The notes under the pieces were generated by a model. That model was given only the letters and a program-made list of their open reading frames with translations. It searched no databases and was not told where the DNA came from. Of a stretch of DNA of 64,000 nucleotides, positions 46,914 to 57,930 are shown in pieces. A program made the translations under genes and the position numbers. The stretch covers positions 156,997 through 220,996 of the forward strand of contig JAVSML010000029.1 in the NCBI GenBank assembly GCA_038503035.1, in the 5' to 3' direction. Within the stretch, counting starts at the first letter, position 1; the number at the start of each line of letters is the position of its first letter. Source of the stretch: Crocodylus rhombifer (lineage: Eukaryota > Chordata > Crocodylia > Crocodylidae).

Positions 46914-47574
46914 AGCCAACCACTTAACTAGGAGACAAACAAATAGTTGTTGTGAGGTTCACAGGCAATAATCCTGATTGGGCTAAACATGAGTTAGCCC
47001 AGTCATGCATAACCAACCAAATTTCTTTCTATGATAAAGTGACGGGGACTGTGGATGGGGGGACAGCAGTAGATGTGCTGTATCTGGACTTTAGTGAGCT
47101 TTTTGATGTTGTCTCCCATGGCATTCTCATAAACAAGTTAAGAGGCAGACTAGATGAAAGCACTGTAAGATGGATATATAACCGGTTGGATCATCATACT
47201 TAATGAGTAGTTATAAAAGGCTCAGTATCTGGTTGAGAGGTGGTATCAAATGCAATACCCCAGGTTTATCTCCTGGATCCTGTATTGCTTAACATTTTCA
47301 TTAATTATGTGGGTGATGGGATTGAGTGCATGCTTAGCAAATTTGTGGATGGTACCAAATTGCAGGAGTACAGTAGGTAGCAGACACTCTGGAGGGTAGG
47401 ACAATGGCCCAGAATGACCTAGATAGCCTGCAAAAATTAGATTGGATCAAAGTACAATGTCCTGTGTTTAGGACAGAATAACTGCATGCATAGATACAGT
47501 AAGATACAGTAGATACAGTCTGAAGAATGATTGGCTGGGCTGCAGTACTGCGAGAAGGACCTGGGGGTTATAGT

Positions 47575-47917
47575 TAGGGTGATCATATGTCCTGGTTTGG
47601 CCAGTACAGTCCTGGATTTCAGAGGCTGGTCCTGGCAGGCTGATGAAAATTAATACTACCATTCTGGGCACAGGCCATGGGGCATGGAGGCAAAGTGTCT
47701 GCAGCTGTGAAATAGGAAGCAAAATTGAACCAGCAAAATTGCCCTAAAATACATTGGCTTGATTAACACTAACTGTTGCTTCACAGGTGATTTTTAACAC
47801 CTGTGAAGTAAAGAACAATGGGTCATTAACATGCCATTTATACTCTGTTTGCAGCAGCAGTTGAGAAGGGAGAGGAGCAGTGTCCTGGGTTTCTCATTGA
47901 CCCATATGATCATCCTA
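47575..47917. mobile_element. hAT element inserted in CR1, 7/8 TSD
   Basis: The left end is TAGGGTGATCATATGTCCTG; the right end reverse-read is TAGGATGATCATATGGGTC. Flanking 8-mers GTTATAGT (47567-47574) and GTTAGAGT (47918-47925) differ at one base. The CR1 reading (CTGGGGGTTATAGT, then GGACTATAAGATGA) resumes after it. 343 bases long, no transposase. Confidence 0.85.
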
Positions 47918-48393
47918 GTTAGAGTGGACTATAAGATGATCTTGAGACAACAGTGTGCTTCTGTTGCAAAAAAAGCAAACATGATCCTGGGTTGTATTAA
48001 CAAGAGTGTTATCAGCAAATCAAGGGAAGTTATTTTTCCACTCTATCCAGCACCAGTAAGGTGCTCACCTAGAATATTGTGTCCAGTTTTGGTCCCCACA
48101 CTTCAGGAAGTATGTGGAAGATTGGATAGAGTCCAGCATGGAGAGAGAAAAAAATTATGGGGTCAGGATGCAAGACTTAAGAAAGGCTGAAAGAGCTAAG
48201 GTTATTTAGTCTGGAGAAGAGAAGGCTGAGAGATGAGTTGATGGCAGTTTTCAAATACCTGAAGGACAACTATATAGAGACTGGAGATGGCCCTTTTTTG
48301 TGGCCATAAGGGACAGGACTAGAAGCAATGGCATTCAGCTGCAGTAAATGAAATTTAGTTTGCAGATAAGGAGAAATTTTCTGACTATGAGGG

Positions 48394-48671
48394 TATGTAA
48401 TCTCCCATGCATGTCCTTCAATGACCGGCAGGACCCCTGGCCTGCAGAGTGGATATTTGTTCTCCGATGCATAGTCAGCCTGCCAGCTAGGGCGTCTGTG
48501 TAGGCACTATCAGTTCTCTGCCAGGACTTTGATGTTGCATGAAAAATGGAGAGGCTGATCTTCTTTAGCCTCATATAGCCTCCACACAGATGCTGCAAGT
48601 CCCGCATTTCAGGGCTCTGCCTCCCCGACACCCCACCTAGCACCTCCCAGACGACAGGCACTACTTCACAG
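48394..48671. mobile_element. Unidentified 278-bp insertion in CR1
   Basis: CR1 sequence stops after GACTATGAGGG (to 48393) and resumes at CAGTGAGGGCGGC (from 48668). The decamers ACTATGAGGG and ACAGTGAGGG agree at 8 of 10 and may be a target duplication. The insert shows no terminal inverted repeat or poly-A that I recognise. Confidence 0.5.
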
Positions 48672-49086
48672 TGAGGGCGGCTAGGATCTGGAACCAGCTT
48701 CCAAGGGAAGTGGTGCTGCCTTCTACCTTGGGGGTCTTTAAGAGGAGACTTGATGTTTACCTAGCTGGAGTCATTTGAGCCCAGTTTTCTCTCCTGCCCG
48801 GGGCAGGGGGTCAGACTAGAAGATCTACAAGGTCCCTTCCACCCCTATATCTATGAATCTATGACAACACAGGAAAATAATGTTCAATCAGAATTTGCAA
48901 TAGTTTCTTCTGGCACTGTTGTGAAGGTATACGCAATCCTCCATGCCAGTACATATTCCCTTCCCACTTAGTTTCATAGTTTCATAGTTTCTAGGGTCAG
49001 AAGGGACCTGAGCAGATCATCTAGTCCGACCCCCTGCCATGGCAGGAAAGAATACTGGGGTCAAATGACCCCAGCAAGATGTTCAT

Positions 49087-52001
49087 CTAACCTCCTCTTA
49101 AACACCCCCAGGGTAGGGGCCAGCACCACTTCTCTTGGAAGCTGGTTCCAGACCCTAGCCGCCCTGACTGTGAAGTAGCGCCTCCTGAACCTAACCAAAA
49201 CCTACCCTCTGCCAGCTTGTGACCGTTATTCCTGGTCACTCCTGGTGGTGCTCGGGGAAACAGTGACTTCCCCAATGCCTGCTGATCCCCCCTGACTAGT
49301 TTATAACAGGCCACAAGATCCCTCCTCAGCCTTCTCTTTTGGAGGCTGAACAGGTTCAGGTACCACAGCCTGTCCTCATAGGGCCTGCCCTGTTGTCCCC
49401 TGATCATACGAGTGGCCCTCCTCTGGACCCTCTCCATGCTGTCGACATCCCTCTTGAAGTGCGGCGCCCAGAATTGGACGCAATACTCCACCTGCAGCCT
49501 GACCAGAGCTGCATAGAGGGGGAGGATCACCTCCTTGGACTTGCTCGAGATGCATCTGTGGATGCATGCCAAGGTGCGGCTGGCCTTCCTGACTGCCTCT
49601 CCACACTGCTGGCCAATGTTCATCTTGGAGTGAATGATGACCCCCAGATCCCTTTCCACCTCCGTGCTGATAAGAGGGGAGTTCCCTAACCTGTAGGTAT
49701 GGTGCCGGTTGTTCCTCCCGAGGTGCATCACCTTGCACTTGTCTGTGTTGAAACCCATCCTATTCTCGTCCGCCCACCCTTGTAACCTGTCGAGGTCTGA
49801 TTGTAGCCTGTTGCATCCTTCCAATGTACCCACGTCCCCCCACATCTTAGTGTCATCAGAAAATTTGAACAGGGTGCTTTTTACCCCCTCATCCAAATCG
49901 CTGAAGAAGATGTTGAACAGTGCAGGCCCCAGGACCGAGCCCTGCAGAACCCCACTGCCCACGTGCCTCCAGGTTGAGAAGGACCCATTCACCACCACCC
50001 TCTGGGTGCGGCCCTCCAGCCAGTTGGCGACCCATTTGACTGTGTGGGTGTCTACACCACAGCCCCCCAGTTTCTTAATGAGAACAGGGTGAGAGACAAT
50101 GTCAAAAGCCTTCCGGAAGTCCAGGAAGATTATATCCACTGCTACCTCTGCCTCTAACGATCTGGTGATCTGATCGTAAAAGGCCACCAGGTTGGTCTGA
50201 CAGGACCTGCCACTGATGAACCCGTGTTGGTTGCCCCTAAGCATGCAGCCTCCTGCTGGCCCCTCCTGGATGTGTGCCAGCATAATGTTCTCAAACAGCT
50301 TGCCTAGGATCGAGGTGAGACTAACCAGCCTATAGTTTCCCGGGTCCTCCTTCCTGCCTTTTTTTGAAGATGGGGACCACGTTGGCCCTCTTCCAGTCCT
50401 CTGGTACCTCACCAGAGCACCACGAGTGCTCATAAAGTTGTGTCAGGGGACTTGCAATGACCTCGGCCAGTTCCTTTAGAACTCTAGGGTGGAGATCATC
50501 CGCGCCGGCTGACTTGAATACGTCCAACCCCTCCAGAAGCTCCCTAAGTAAATCCTCGCTAACCCGTGGCCCAGGTATGCCTCCCCTGGGGCCCGATGGG
50601 GGCCCAGCAGGGAGGTGGCTGTTCTGGTCCCTACTTAGGAAGACGGAGGCAAAGAAATCGTTAAACATGTTAGCTTTGCCGTCTGGTGTGACGACCAAGT
50701 TTCCCATGTCATCCTGCAAGGGCCCCACATTACCCGGGACCTTCTTTTTACCCCCTACATATTTAAAAAAAGACTTCTTATTGTCCTTAATCTGGGAAGC
50801 TAGCCCCAGTTCCATCTCTGCTTTGGCCTTCCTAACTACCCCCCTAAATCCCCGAGCAACTACAGAATAGCCCTCCCTGGTGATGACCCCTTCTTTCCAT
50901 TGGGTATAAGCCTCCTTTTTAGCAAGGAGACATTCCCGGATTCTTTTGGTGAGCCACAGAGGCTTGTGTGCCCTCCTGCTCCCTTTGATCCTCGTTGGGA
51001 TTACCTTCCTTTGGGCTTGGAGGATCGTCTCCTTAAGGAGCGACCACTTTCCTTGGACACCTGGCTCCCCTCCCCCCTGGGACCTCAGCGCTTCTCCAAC
51101 TATCCTCCTTAGCTCGTTGAAGTCTGCCCTTCTAAAATCTAGGGCCGCTGCCTTACTGCATGCCTTTGCCACCTTGTGCTGGATGGTGAATTCCAGCAGG
51201 CGACGATCGCTGTCGCCCAGGTGGTCAAGCACCCACAACCCCCTCACCGGGTCATCACCCGTGGCCAGCACTAGGTCCAACAAGGCATCCCCCTGTGGTG
51301 GGGCTGTGCGCCTCCTGGGTTAGATGGAGGTCCTGCACTCTGGCCAAGAACCTGCGGGAGTGTTCAGACCTGGCTGACTGCTCTTCCCAGCAGATGTCCA
51401 GGAAATTCAGGTTCCCCATGACTACTACATGCTTAGACTTCATTACCTCTGTGAGCTGACCCAAGAATTCCTGGTCAAGCTCTTCTCCCTGGTTGGGAGG
51501 TCTGTAGTAGACTCCCACCATTAAGTCCCTTACCCCTCGACTGCCTTGTACTCTAACCCAAAGCACTTCAGAGTGCCCCTCCCCTGGCTCCTTGCTAATT
51601 AATGAGGATGTGTATTCCTCCTTAATATAGAGCGCCATGCCCCCACCCCTCTTTCCTATCCTGTCCTTCCTGTACAGCCTATAGCCCTTGACACTGACTG
51701 CCCAATCATGCGTTTCGTCCCACCACGTTTCTGTAATCCCCACTATGTCTGGGCTGGTGTCAGCCAGCAGGAGGGTGAGTTCCTCCTGCTTGTTGCCCAT
51801 ACTATGAGCGTTTGTGTAGAGGCATTTAAGGGCTCCTGTGGGTGTGTGTACTGACCCCCTAGTCCCAGCGTTACCCTGGCCCCTCTCTCTTACCTGTTTG
51901 ATTGCTTCGCTCATCGGTCTGGGCTGGGCTGTAGTTGTGGGTGCTGTTTGGTCTGGCAGTCTGATATTTCCTCCACCCTCATCTTCCCCTTCCCCCAACA
52001 A
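49087..52001 (-). pseudogene. CR1 ORF2: APE endonuclease plus reverse transcriptase, frameshifted
   Basis: The ORF2 product nicks target DNA and primes reverse transcription. The N-terminal part (52001-51255) has LKCLYTNAHSMGNKQEEL, ITETWWDETHDW and GVYYRPP, typical of APE-type CR1 endonuclease. The metal-binding GDFN motif reads GNLN, losing the Asp. A frame change near 51290 leads to a linker (LDLVLATGDDPVRGLWVLDH). A second lies in a seven-T run (about 50357-50363) in the VVPIFKK block. The reverse transcriptase follows: DPGNYRLVSLTSILGK, IIFLDFRKAFDIVSH, SGVLQGSVLGP (usual Pro replaced by Leu) and KFSDDTK (both Asp kept). A third frame change near 49200 garbles the C-terminus. Clearly inactive. 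Confidence 0.92.
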
Positions 52002-52003
52002 GC

Positions 52004-52266
52004 CTAGTTTAAAGCCCGCTGGAGGAGGTCCGCCAACCTAGAAGAGAACACATGCTTACCTTTATGGGAAAGGTGGAGCCCATCCCATCCCAGCATGTCT
52101 CTTGTCGTGATGTGCCGGTCGTGGCTGAGGAAGCCAAAGCCTTCCTCAAAGCACCATTCCCATAGCCACCAGTTGGTCTCTGCGATGCACTTTTCATGCC
52201 ATCTGCCTCGTCCACTCACTGGCAGGATAGAAGAGAAAAACACCTGTGCGCCTATCTCCTTCAGCA
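52004..52266 (-). pseudogene. CR1 ORF1 C-terminal part (SGNH esterase end), 5' cut
   Basis: The minus-strand frame reads VFFSSILPVSGRGRWHEKC, then GFGFLSHD, WDGLHLSHKGKHVFSSRLA and QRALN before a stop. It matches the C-terminal part of CR1 ORF1, whose esterase-like domain ends with the Asp-x-x-His of DGLHL. The Ser and Asn blocks would lie upstream but are missing, because the element ends at 52266. The stop is followed at once by the ORF2 frame, as in other CR1. Confidence 0.85.
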
Positions 52267-53471
52267 CGCACAAAAGTCAGACCAACCTGGTGGCCTTCTA
52301 TGACCAGATCACCAAATTCTTAGATGCAGGGATAGTAGTGGACATAGTCTTCCTGGACTTTCGGAAGGACTTTGACACTGTCTCTCACCCCGTTCTCTTT
52401 AAGAAACTGGGGGACTGTGGTGTTGACACCCACACAGTCAAATGGGTCGCCAACTGGCTGGAGGGCCACACCCCGAGACTGGTAGTGGATGGGTCATTTT
52501 TGACCTGGAGGGATGTGGGCAGTGGGGTTCCACAGGGCTCGGTCCTCGGGCCTGCACTGTTCAACATCTTCATCAGTGACTTGGACAAGGGGGTAAATAG
52601 CACCCTGTTCAAATTTGCTGATGACACTAAGACGTGGGGGGATGTGGGCATGGTAGAAGGGAGGAATAGGCTGCAATCAGACCTAGACAGGTTACAGGGG
52701 TGGGCGGATGAGAATAGGATGGGCTTCAACATCGACAAGTGCAACGTGATGCACCTGGGGAGAAACAATCAACACCATACCTACAGGCTGGGGACCTCTC
52801 ATCAGTACAGAGGCAGAAAAGGGTCTTGGAGTCATGGTTGATGCCAAGATGAACATGGGCTGGCAGTGGTGGGATGCAGTCAGGAAGGCCAACCACACCT
52901 TGTCATGCATCCACAGATGCATCTCAAGCATGTCCAAGGAGGTGATCCTCCTCCTCTATGCAGCACTGGTCAGGCAGCAGCTGGAGTACTACATCCAGTT
53001 CTGGGTGCCACACTTCAAGAGGGATGTGGACAACATGGAGGGCCACTAGCATGATCGGGGCAGCAGGGCAGGCCCTACGAGGAGAGGCTACAGGACCTGA
53101 ACCTGTTCATCCTCCATGAGAGAAGGCTGAGGGGATCTAATGGCCTGTTACAAACTAGTCAGAGGGGACCAGCAGGCATTGAGGGAGTCTCTGTTCCCCC
53201 GAGCACTGCCAGGAGTGACCAGGAATAATGGTCACAAGCTGGCAGACAGTAGATTTAAGCTAGATATCAGGAGGCACTATTTCATGGTCAGGGTGGCTAG
53301 GATCTGTAACCAACTTCCAAGAGAAGTGGTGCTGGCTCCTATCCTGGGGGTCTTTAAGAGGAGGCTAGATGTACACCTTGATGGGGTCATTTGACCCCGG
53401 TACACTTTCCTGCCATGGCAGGGGGGTCGGACTCGATCATCTGCTCAGGTCCCTTCTGACCCTAGATACAA
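52267..53471 (+). pseudogene. CR1 LINE ORF2 3' half, head-to-head with the preceding copy
   Basis: Starts abruptly at SQTNLVAFYDQITKF (52271) and reads DIVFLDFRKDFDTVSH, SGVPQGSVLGPALFN and KFADDTKTWGD with the catalytic Asp pair intact. Frame breaks near 52800 and 53045-53135 follow. The C-terminal part reads MACYKLVRGDQQALRESLF and ends FKRRLDVHLDGVI before the 3' UTR and a short tail lacking the octamer repeat. It is close in sequence to the minus-strand copy at 48972-50205, so both belong to one subfamily. 5' truncated. Confidence 0.92.
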
Positions 53472-53954
53472 TGAAGTCCTTTTCACAGTGCTTTTTCCAT
53501 ACTGAGGCTGGGGGATTTCAGCTTGCTTTCTTCAGTGTTCAGCCCCAGTACTAACAGCTACACCATGTTGCCTGTAGGCCATCCTGGCCTGTCTCCAGTA
53601 GTCGTCATTGCCGAGTCCCAGTCTTGGCTCTCCATCAGTTGATCCGGCTCCTCTGCGCCAACTCCGGTAAGAGCCACTTGCTCCTGCAGTTCCCACCATT
53701 CGCCCCTGCCACGCCCTGCCTTCCAGCGTGCAGCTGCTGCGGAGCTACTGCATCCATTTCTGGTCCCCCTCTCCTCCATGCCTGGGTGGGTTTTGAAACA
53801 CCTCTGTGTTCTGCCCCTCCTGCCAGGCCCGGCAGGTTCCTCTTAGCTGGGCTCGGCCTGGAGCCAACATCCCCAGACGTGCCTGATGTGCTTCCAAGTC
53901 GCCATCGGAGACTTTCGGCCCAACTGCTGCTGTGGCCAATTGGGCTCCACTGCC
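53472..53954. other. GC-rich spacer with SINE-like piece
   Basis: The minus strand around 53530-53570 contains ATGGTGTAGCTGTTAGTACT, an A-box-like tRNA start. The rest (53580-53950) is GC-rich with chance frames on both strands; no recognised gene. Confidence 0.3.
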
Positions 53955-54135
53955 ACTGGATGGTCAAGCACTGGAACAGGTTGCCTAGAGAAACTGTGGG
54001 ATCTCCATCCTTAGAAATAGTCAAGAGACGATTACACAGTTTGTTGGCTGGGGTGGCTTAATTGGAAATGATCCTTTTTGATCAGAGGACTGAACCAAAT
54101 GACTTTGTAAGAACCTACTTTCCAGTGATCCTATG
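53955..54135 (+). mobile_element. Old CR1 3'-end fragment
   Basis: Encodes HWNRLPRETVGSPSLEIVKR followed by LHSLLAGVA, the last residues of CR1 ORF2 (W-N-x-LP-E...F-K-x-x-L-D). A decayed 3' UTR with GGACTGAACCAAATGACTT follows, ending near GATCCTATGAATTATA. Confidence 0.8.
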
Positions 54136-54475
54136 AATTATACTTGCTAAATAATGCTGAAAACAAGAAACAGATCTGTAATTTCAACACATTTCCAAGT
54201 ACTGTGGAAACTGTTTACTTAAATATGACAACAAAAGTAAGACTATCATCTACTTAAGACATTTTTTTCTTTTCCTTATATTTGAACAAGCAAGTCAGTT
54301 GCAAGGAAACAATACATTCACTCAACTTGAAAATACACCATTAACAGTTGTGCAGACTATTTCAAGTCAAACAATTGACTACTGCTGTGTGAATAATTCA
54401 TAATTATTTATTCAACAGATGTAAATTTGTTTCTATTTAGGAACTTTGTGATGGGATTATGAATGTCTCAAATTT
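54136..54475. other. AT-rich spacer
   Basis: No gene recognised. Confidence 0.45.
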
Positions 54476-54690
54476 GTTTAGTAGTAGGGTAGCAGTGTTG
54501 TAGTTGTGATAGCCTGGAAAATGTAAGAAATGAGCTTTTTGTGATATTTCATTTGAGCAACTCTGTAGCTGGAAGAGATGTTAGGCAAGCTTTCAGGCTT
54601 TGTGCTCTTTGAATCCAAAAGCTTATCTAATATCTCTCCCAGGTATACAGTTGCTCAAATGAAAGATATCATCAAAATACCTTTCCTGCT
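54476..54690 (+). repeat. Dispersed palindromic repeat (copy 2 of 2)
   Basis: TAGTAGTAGGGTAGCAGTG and the following blocks match 41200-41375. An inverted pair is clear inside: ATTTCATTTGAGCAACT at about 54546 against AGTTGCTCAAATGAAAG at about 54649, giving a long hairpin. Family name unknown. Confidence 0.6.
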
Positions 54691-55581
54691 CAAATTTATT
54701 TGAAACTATTTGCAAAATTTTAAAGAAAATGTCTTTATTTCTAGTTTTAAAGTTATCAGTTACCAACATAAGATATATTACTGGCTACCCTAATCACATG
54801 CTAAGTATCTATCCCCCAGTACAATGAATATAACATAGACTTAGGTTTCCAAGTCATTAAACATAAAGTGTTTCTTACAATATTCCTGCCAGTAAACTGT
54901 TTTGTTAGAAAATTTGAAAGAATTAAACACAAAAAGGGGCAGAGAAAGAAACCATCTGATCTCTTTATGCTTTTTTCTGCTACATTAAAGAACTATCCAC
55001 TATCAAAAATATTTTCTCCATGTAGATATCTGTAGACCACTATCAATTTACTGTTTATCTTTTTTTGGATAAACCAAATGGATTAAGCTTCTTATAGCTC
55101 CTGGTAGATGGCATATTTTCCAGTTCTTGAATTAATCCTTATAGCTCTTTTTCAATTTGACATCTTTTTTTTAACTGTAGCCATCAGAACCAGTCACAAT
55201 ATTTCAGTAATGAATTCACTAATGCTGTGTCCAGAGGTAATACAATCTCCCTACTTCTGCTTGATATCACCCTGCTTCTACATCGCATGCTCTGTTTTAG
55301 CTACAGTATTTCACTAGGAACTCCTATTCAATTTGGTATATACCATAATCCCTCATGCCTTTTAAATATCACTGCATTCGAGATCTGAAATGAGCTGTGC
55401 ATTCCAGGACAGTCTCCTACTTTGCAAGTGTGATCTGCATTCTTTGTTTCTAGATATCTGACCTTTTGTTTGGCTATATTAAAATGCACGTGGTTCAAAT
55501 GATCTATCCAGATAGATCAGTTAGGGGGACCAATACCCACTCCTATCTTCCATTTCACCAGTTGTAAAAATGTATGGCTAA
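54691..55581. other. AT-rich spacer
   Basis: No gene recognised. Confidence 0.45.
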
Positions 55582-56383
55582 AAGGCTAGGGATAGAAGTT
55601 ACACGTAAACCAGTTTAAGTGATCAGGAACTGCTTTAAACCTGTAACAGAACAGAAGCACAGTGCACATAAACCAGTTTCAAATTGGCAGAAACTGGTTT
55701 AAAATAAATCTGGTTGAATGTAGTATCAGACTTAACTGATATGGGTAAAACAGATTTATGAAACTTCTGTCCCAGACCCCTTCTTGGTTCAAGTTAAATT
55801 AGAGTCCCCCAGCGTACCATCATGCTATGCAGCCCTGGGCTGAGCTGTGGTGTCTGCTCCAGAGCAGTGAGGACTGGCTGACAAGGAGGAGGTGGAAGGG
55901 GCGAACAAGCCCAGCTGAGGATGCAGCTCAGTCTGCAAGGAGGGGTGGGGCTGCTCCCCCAGGCAAACCCTGGCTGAGGGCTGGGGCAAGGGAGAGGAGT
56001 TAAATACCTCTTCCCCTGCTCAAACTTACTGCTGTCTGCAACTGTGGACTACAAATCCCAGAGGCACCTGGAAGCAGGAAGAAGAAGTGATGAGCAACCC
56101 TGCAGAGTTCTGCTGCTCTGATTTTGGACTACAAATCACAGAGGCCTCAGAGGTAGCAGGAAGAGGAAGCAAACATACAGCCCATACTGGATGTGCTAAA
56201 AAACCATCATCTAGCACCCACTGGTTTCTGGCCTGAGCCACTGCAGGCACATGGGTGCATTTCCTGAATCAAAGGAAATGTCTGTTCATTTCTGTTTCAA
56301 TTTATTCTCTGCAGTTTAGATTAACCTGCAAAAACTGAATCAATTCAGCCCCAGGCTTTTTGACTGTCTGTATTTAGCCAAAG
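55582..56383 (+). mobile_element. Five-member TIR family, longest copy with both ends
   Basis: The left end is AAGGCTAGGGATAGAAGTTA; the right end reverse-read is TTGGCTAAATACAGACAGTC then AAAAAGCC, matching the reverse-read right end of 16402-17275 (GGTACAGCCATTCAAAAAG). Subterminal blocks AAACCAGTTTAAGTGATCAG and TAACAGAACAGAAG are shared with all copies. The interior is GC-rich, including two copies of GGACTACAAATC(C/A)CAGAGG about 75 bases apart (56045, 56125). No transposase. Confidence 0.65.
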
Positions 56384-56389
56384 AGTCTG

Positions 56390-56760
56390 AAAGAGACCAT
56401 CTAAATCTAACCCCATAATAAGGCAGAGTTGAGCATACTCAGACCATCCCTGACAAAAGTTTGTCTAGCCTCTTTTAGAAGCTTCCAGCAAAGGAGATCC
56501 CACAATCTCTTTAGCTGCCCTGTTCCAGTGTTTTAATTAGAAATTCTTTCCTAATACTCAACCTGATTTTTTTTTTTGCTGCAAATTAACCTTATTTATT
56601 CTTCTTTGTTTCCCACTTGTCATGGAGAACAATTGATCGCTGTCCCCTTTATAACAATCTGCTATCATGTCCCCCTCTTCTTTAACTTTCTAAATTAAAG
56701 GACCATGATTCCTTATAGTTCATATTTTATAAATCTCTTATCATTAATGATCTTTTTTTC
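56390..56760 (-). mobile_element. Very old CR1-type 3' fragment
   Basis: Plus-strand text shows reversed CR1 landmarks: AAGAGACCATCTAAATCTAACCCC split across the tail, CCTAATACTCAACCTGATTT and CAATTGATCGCTGTCCCC. Many substitutions, no frame. Confidence 0.55.
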
Positions 56761-56869
56761 CCCTCTACATGAGCAACAAAGATACTGAATAGAGTTGGGG
56801 TATGGACAGCTCCCTATGGAATATGTTACAGGGAAATGATATATAGTAAATATAACAATATTTATATGA
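56761..56869. other. Spacer
   Basis: Short segment between two opposed old CR1 remnants; nothing seen. Confidence 0.3.
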
Positions 56870-57925
56870 GTTCCAGGGGTGATCCAGTGAATTATAGACC
56901 AATAATTCTGATTCCTATATCTAATAAATTTAGTTAATTATATAAAAAAAGAGATAATGCAATTTCTATAAGATCAGGACAGGACATAAACCAGTATGGT
57001 TTATGCAGAAGTAAGCAGTATCTTACTAATCTCTTAGAATTATTTGCATACATTAAGAAGTGAATAGTTGACATAACTTATTCAGACTTCCAAAAGGCCA
57101 TCATCAAAATGGAAACCAAATGTCATGGTTCAAAATTGGTTGAGACGAAGGTGGTAAGAGCAGAATCAAATAGTCAACTTTCATCACAGCAAAGGTTAGT
57201 ATTGGAGTTCTACAAGGTTCTACACTAGTTTCCAAGTTCTTTAATATACTTATTAAGATGTGGATATGACACTGAGCAATGAGGTACCAAACTGTGCAGT
57301 GATACAAAATTATTTAGAGACAACAAGGACTACTATGCACTGCTTTAGAGACTTAGATAAGCTGGGTGACCAGGTCACCCAATGGCAAATGAAATTCAAT
57401 GTTGATAAATTCAAAGTAATATACACTGGAGGGAAAAATATAAGCTATTTGTATTCCTGACAGCATTCTAAATTGGCTGTATCAACTTAAAAGAGGAACC
57501 TGGGTACCACTGTAGACTGCTTCAGTGAAGATGTATACTCAATGTGCATCTACATCAGATTAGTAAATAAGATGCTATGATGCATAAATAATTGGATAGG
57601 GAAAATACATAAAAGGTATAATGCCATGATATAACCTAATGGTATGACTTCATTGTGAGTATTGTGTTCAGAAATGGTCATCCCAGCTTCAAAAAAGGTA
57701 TTTCAGACTTAAAGAGGAGTTTAGAGAATGGCAATGAAAATGATTAAGAACATGAAAAGTTTCCTTATGAAGGGAGGTTGAAAAGACTGGGCTTTTTTAA
57801 TAAGGAGATTAGTAAGAGTGGATGCAATAAAATAAATGCAATAATTAATGACCCAGAGAAGGTAGATTGTCTCATAATACAAGAACTAAAGGGCAGTCAA
57901 TAAAAAGTTGGCTGTTCAAAAGGAA
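56870..57925 (+). pseudogene. Ancient CR1-group ORF2 remnant
   Basis: Decayed blocks in order: CCAATAATTCTGATTCC (the NYRPISL region), TACTAATCTCTTAGAATTATT (LTNLLEL), ITYSDFQKA (the LDFQKAFD block with Leu replaced), GGAGTTCTACAAGGTTCTAC (GVLQGS), WQMKFNVDKFKVIYTGG (the N-x-DKC-K-V-x-H block), and an ACTGGGCTTTTTTAATAAGG region (LGLFSL). Numerous stops. Divergence is far higher than for the other CR1 copies, so this belongs to an older subfamily or a related L3-like lineage. Confidence 0.65.
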
Positions 57926-57930
57926 ATGTT

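Larger units (their letters stand above)
46940..48865 (+). pseudogene. CR1 LINE ORF2 remnant with two nested insertions
   Basis: The reverse transcriptase block at about 47030-47205 reads VDVLYLDFSELFDVVSHGIL, matching the CR1 (V/I)D(V/I)xxLDFxKAFDxVSH segment and keeping the first catalytic Asp. Later parts match CR1 block by block in decayed form: KFVDGTKLQ-like at 47340, the RVDYKMILRQQC region at 47925, CINKSVISKSREVIFPLYPA at about 47990, and the 3' UTR with GGTCAGACTAGAAGATCTAC and a TCTATGAATCTATGA tail ending 48865. The second catalytic motif is lost. The copy is interrupted at 47575-47917 by a hAT element and at 48394-48671 by an unidentified segment. Confidence 0.85.
48972..52266 (-). 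mobile_element. Near-complete CR1 LINE (3.3 kb)
   Basis: On the minus strand it runs from within ORF1 (52266) through endonuclease, linker and reverse transcriptase to a 3' UTR ending GGGTCAGAAGGGACC reversed and an octamer tail (TTTCATAGTTTCATAG on the plus strand at 48971). The 5' end abuts another CR1 in the opposite orientation at 52267. The pair forms a large inverted repeat. GC content is higher than the flanks. Confidence 0.95.

Noticed and set aside
53624..54061. 145-codon plus-strand frame
   Set aside because: Only its last 35 residues match CR1; the rest is GC-rich chance sequence.
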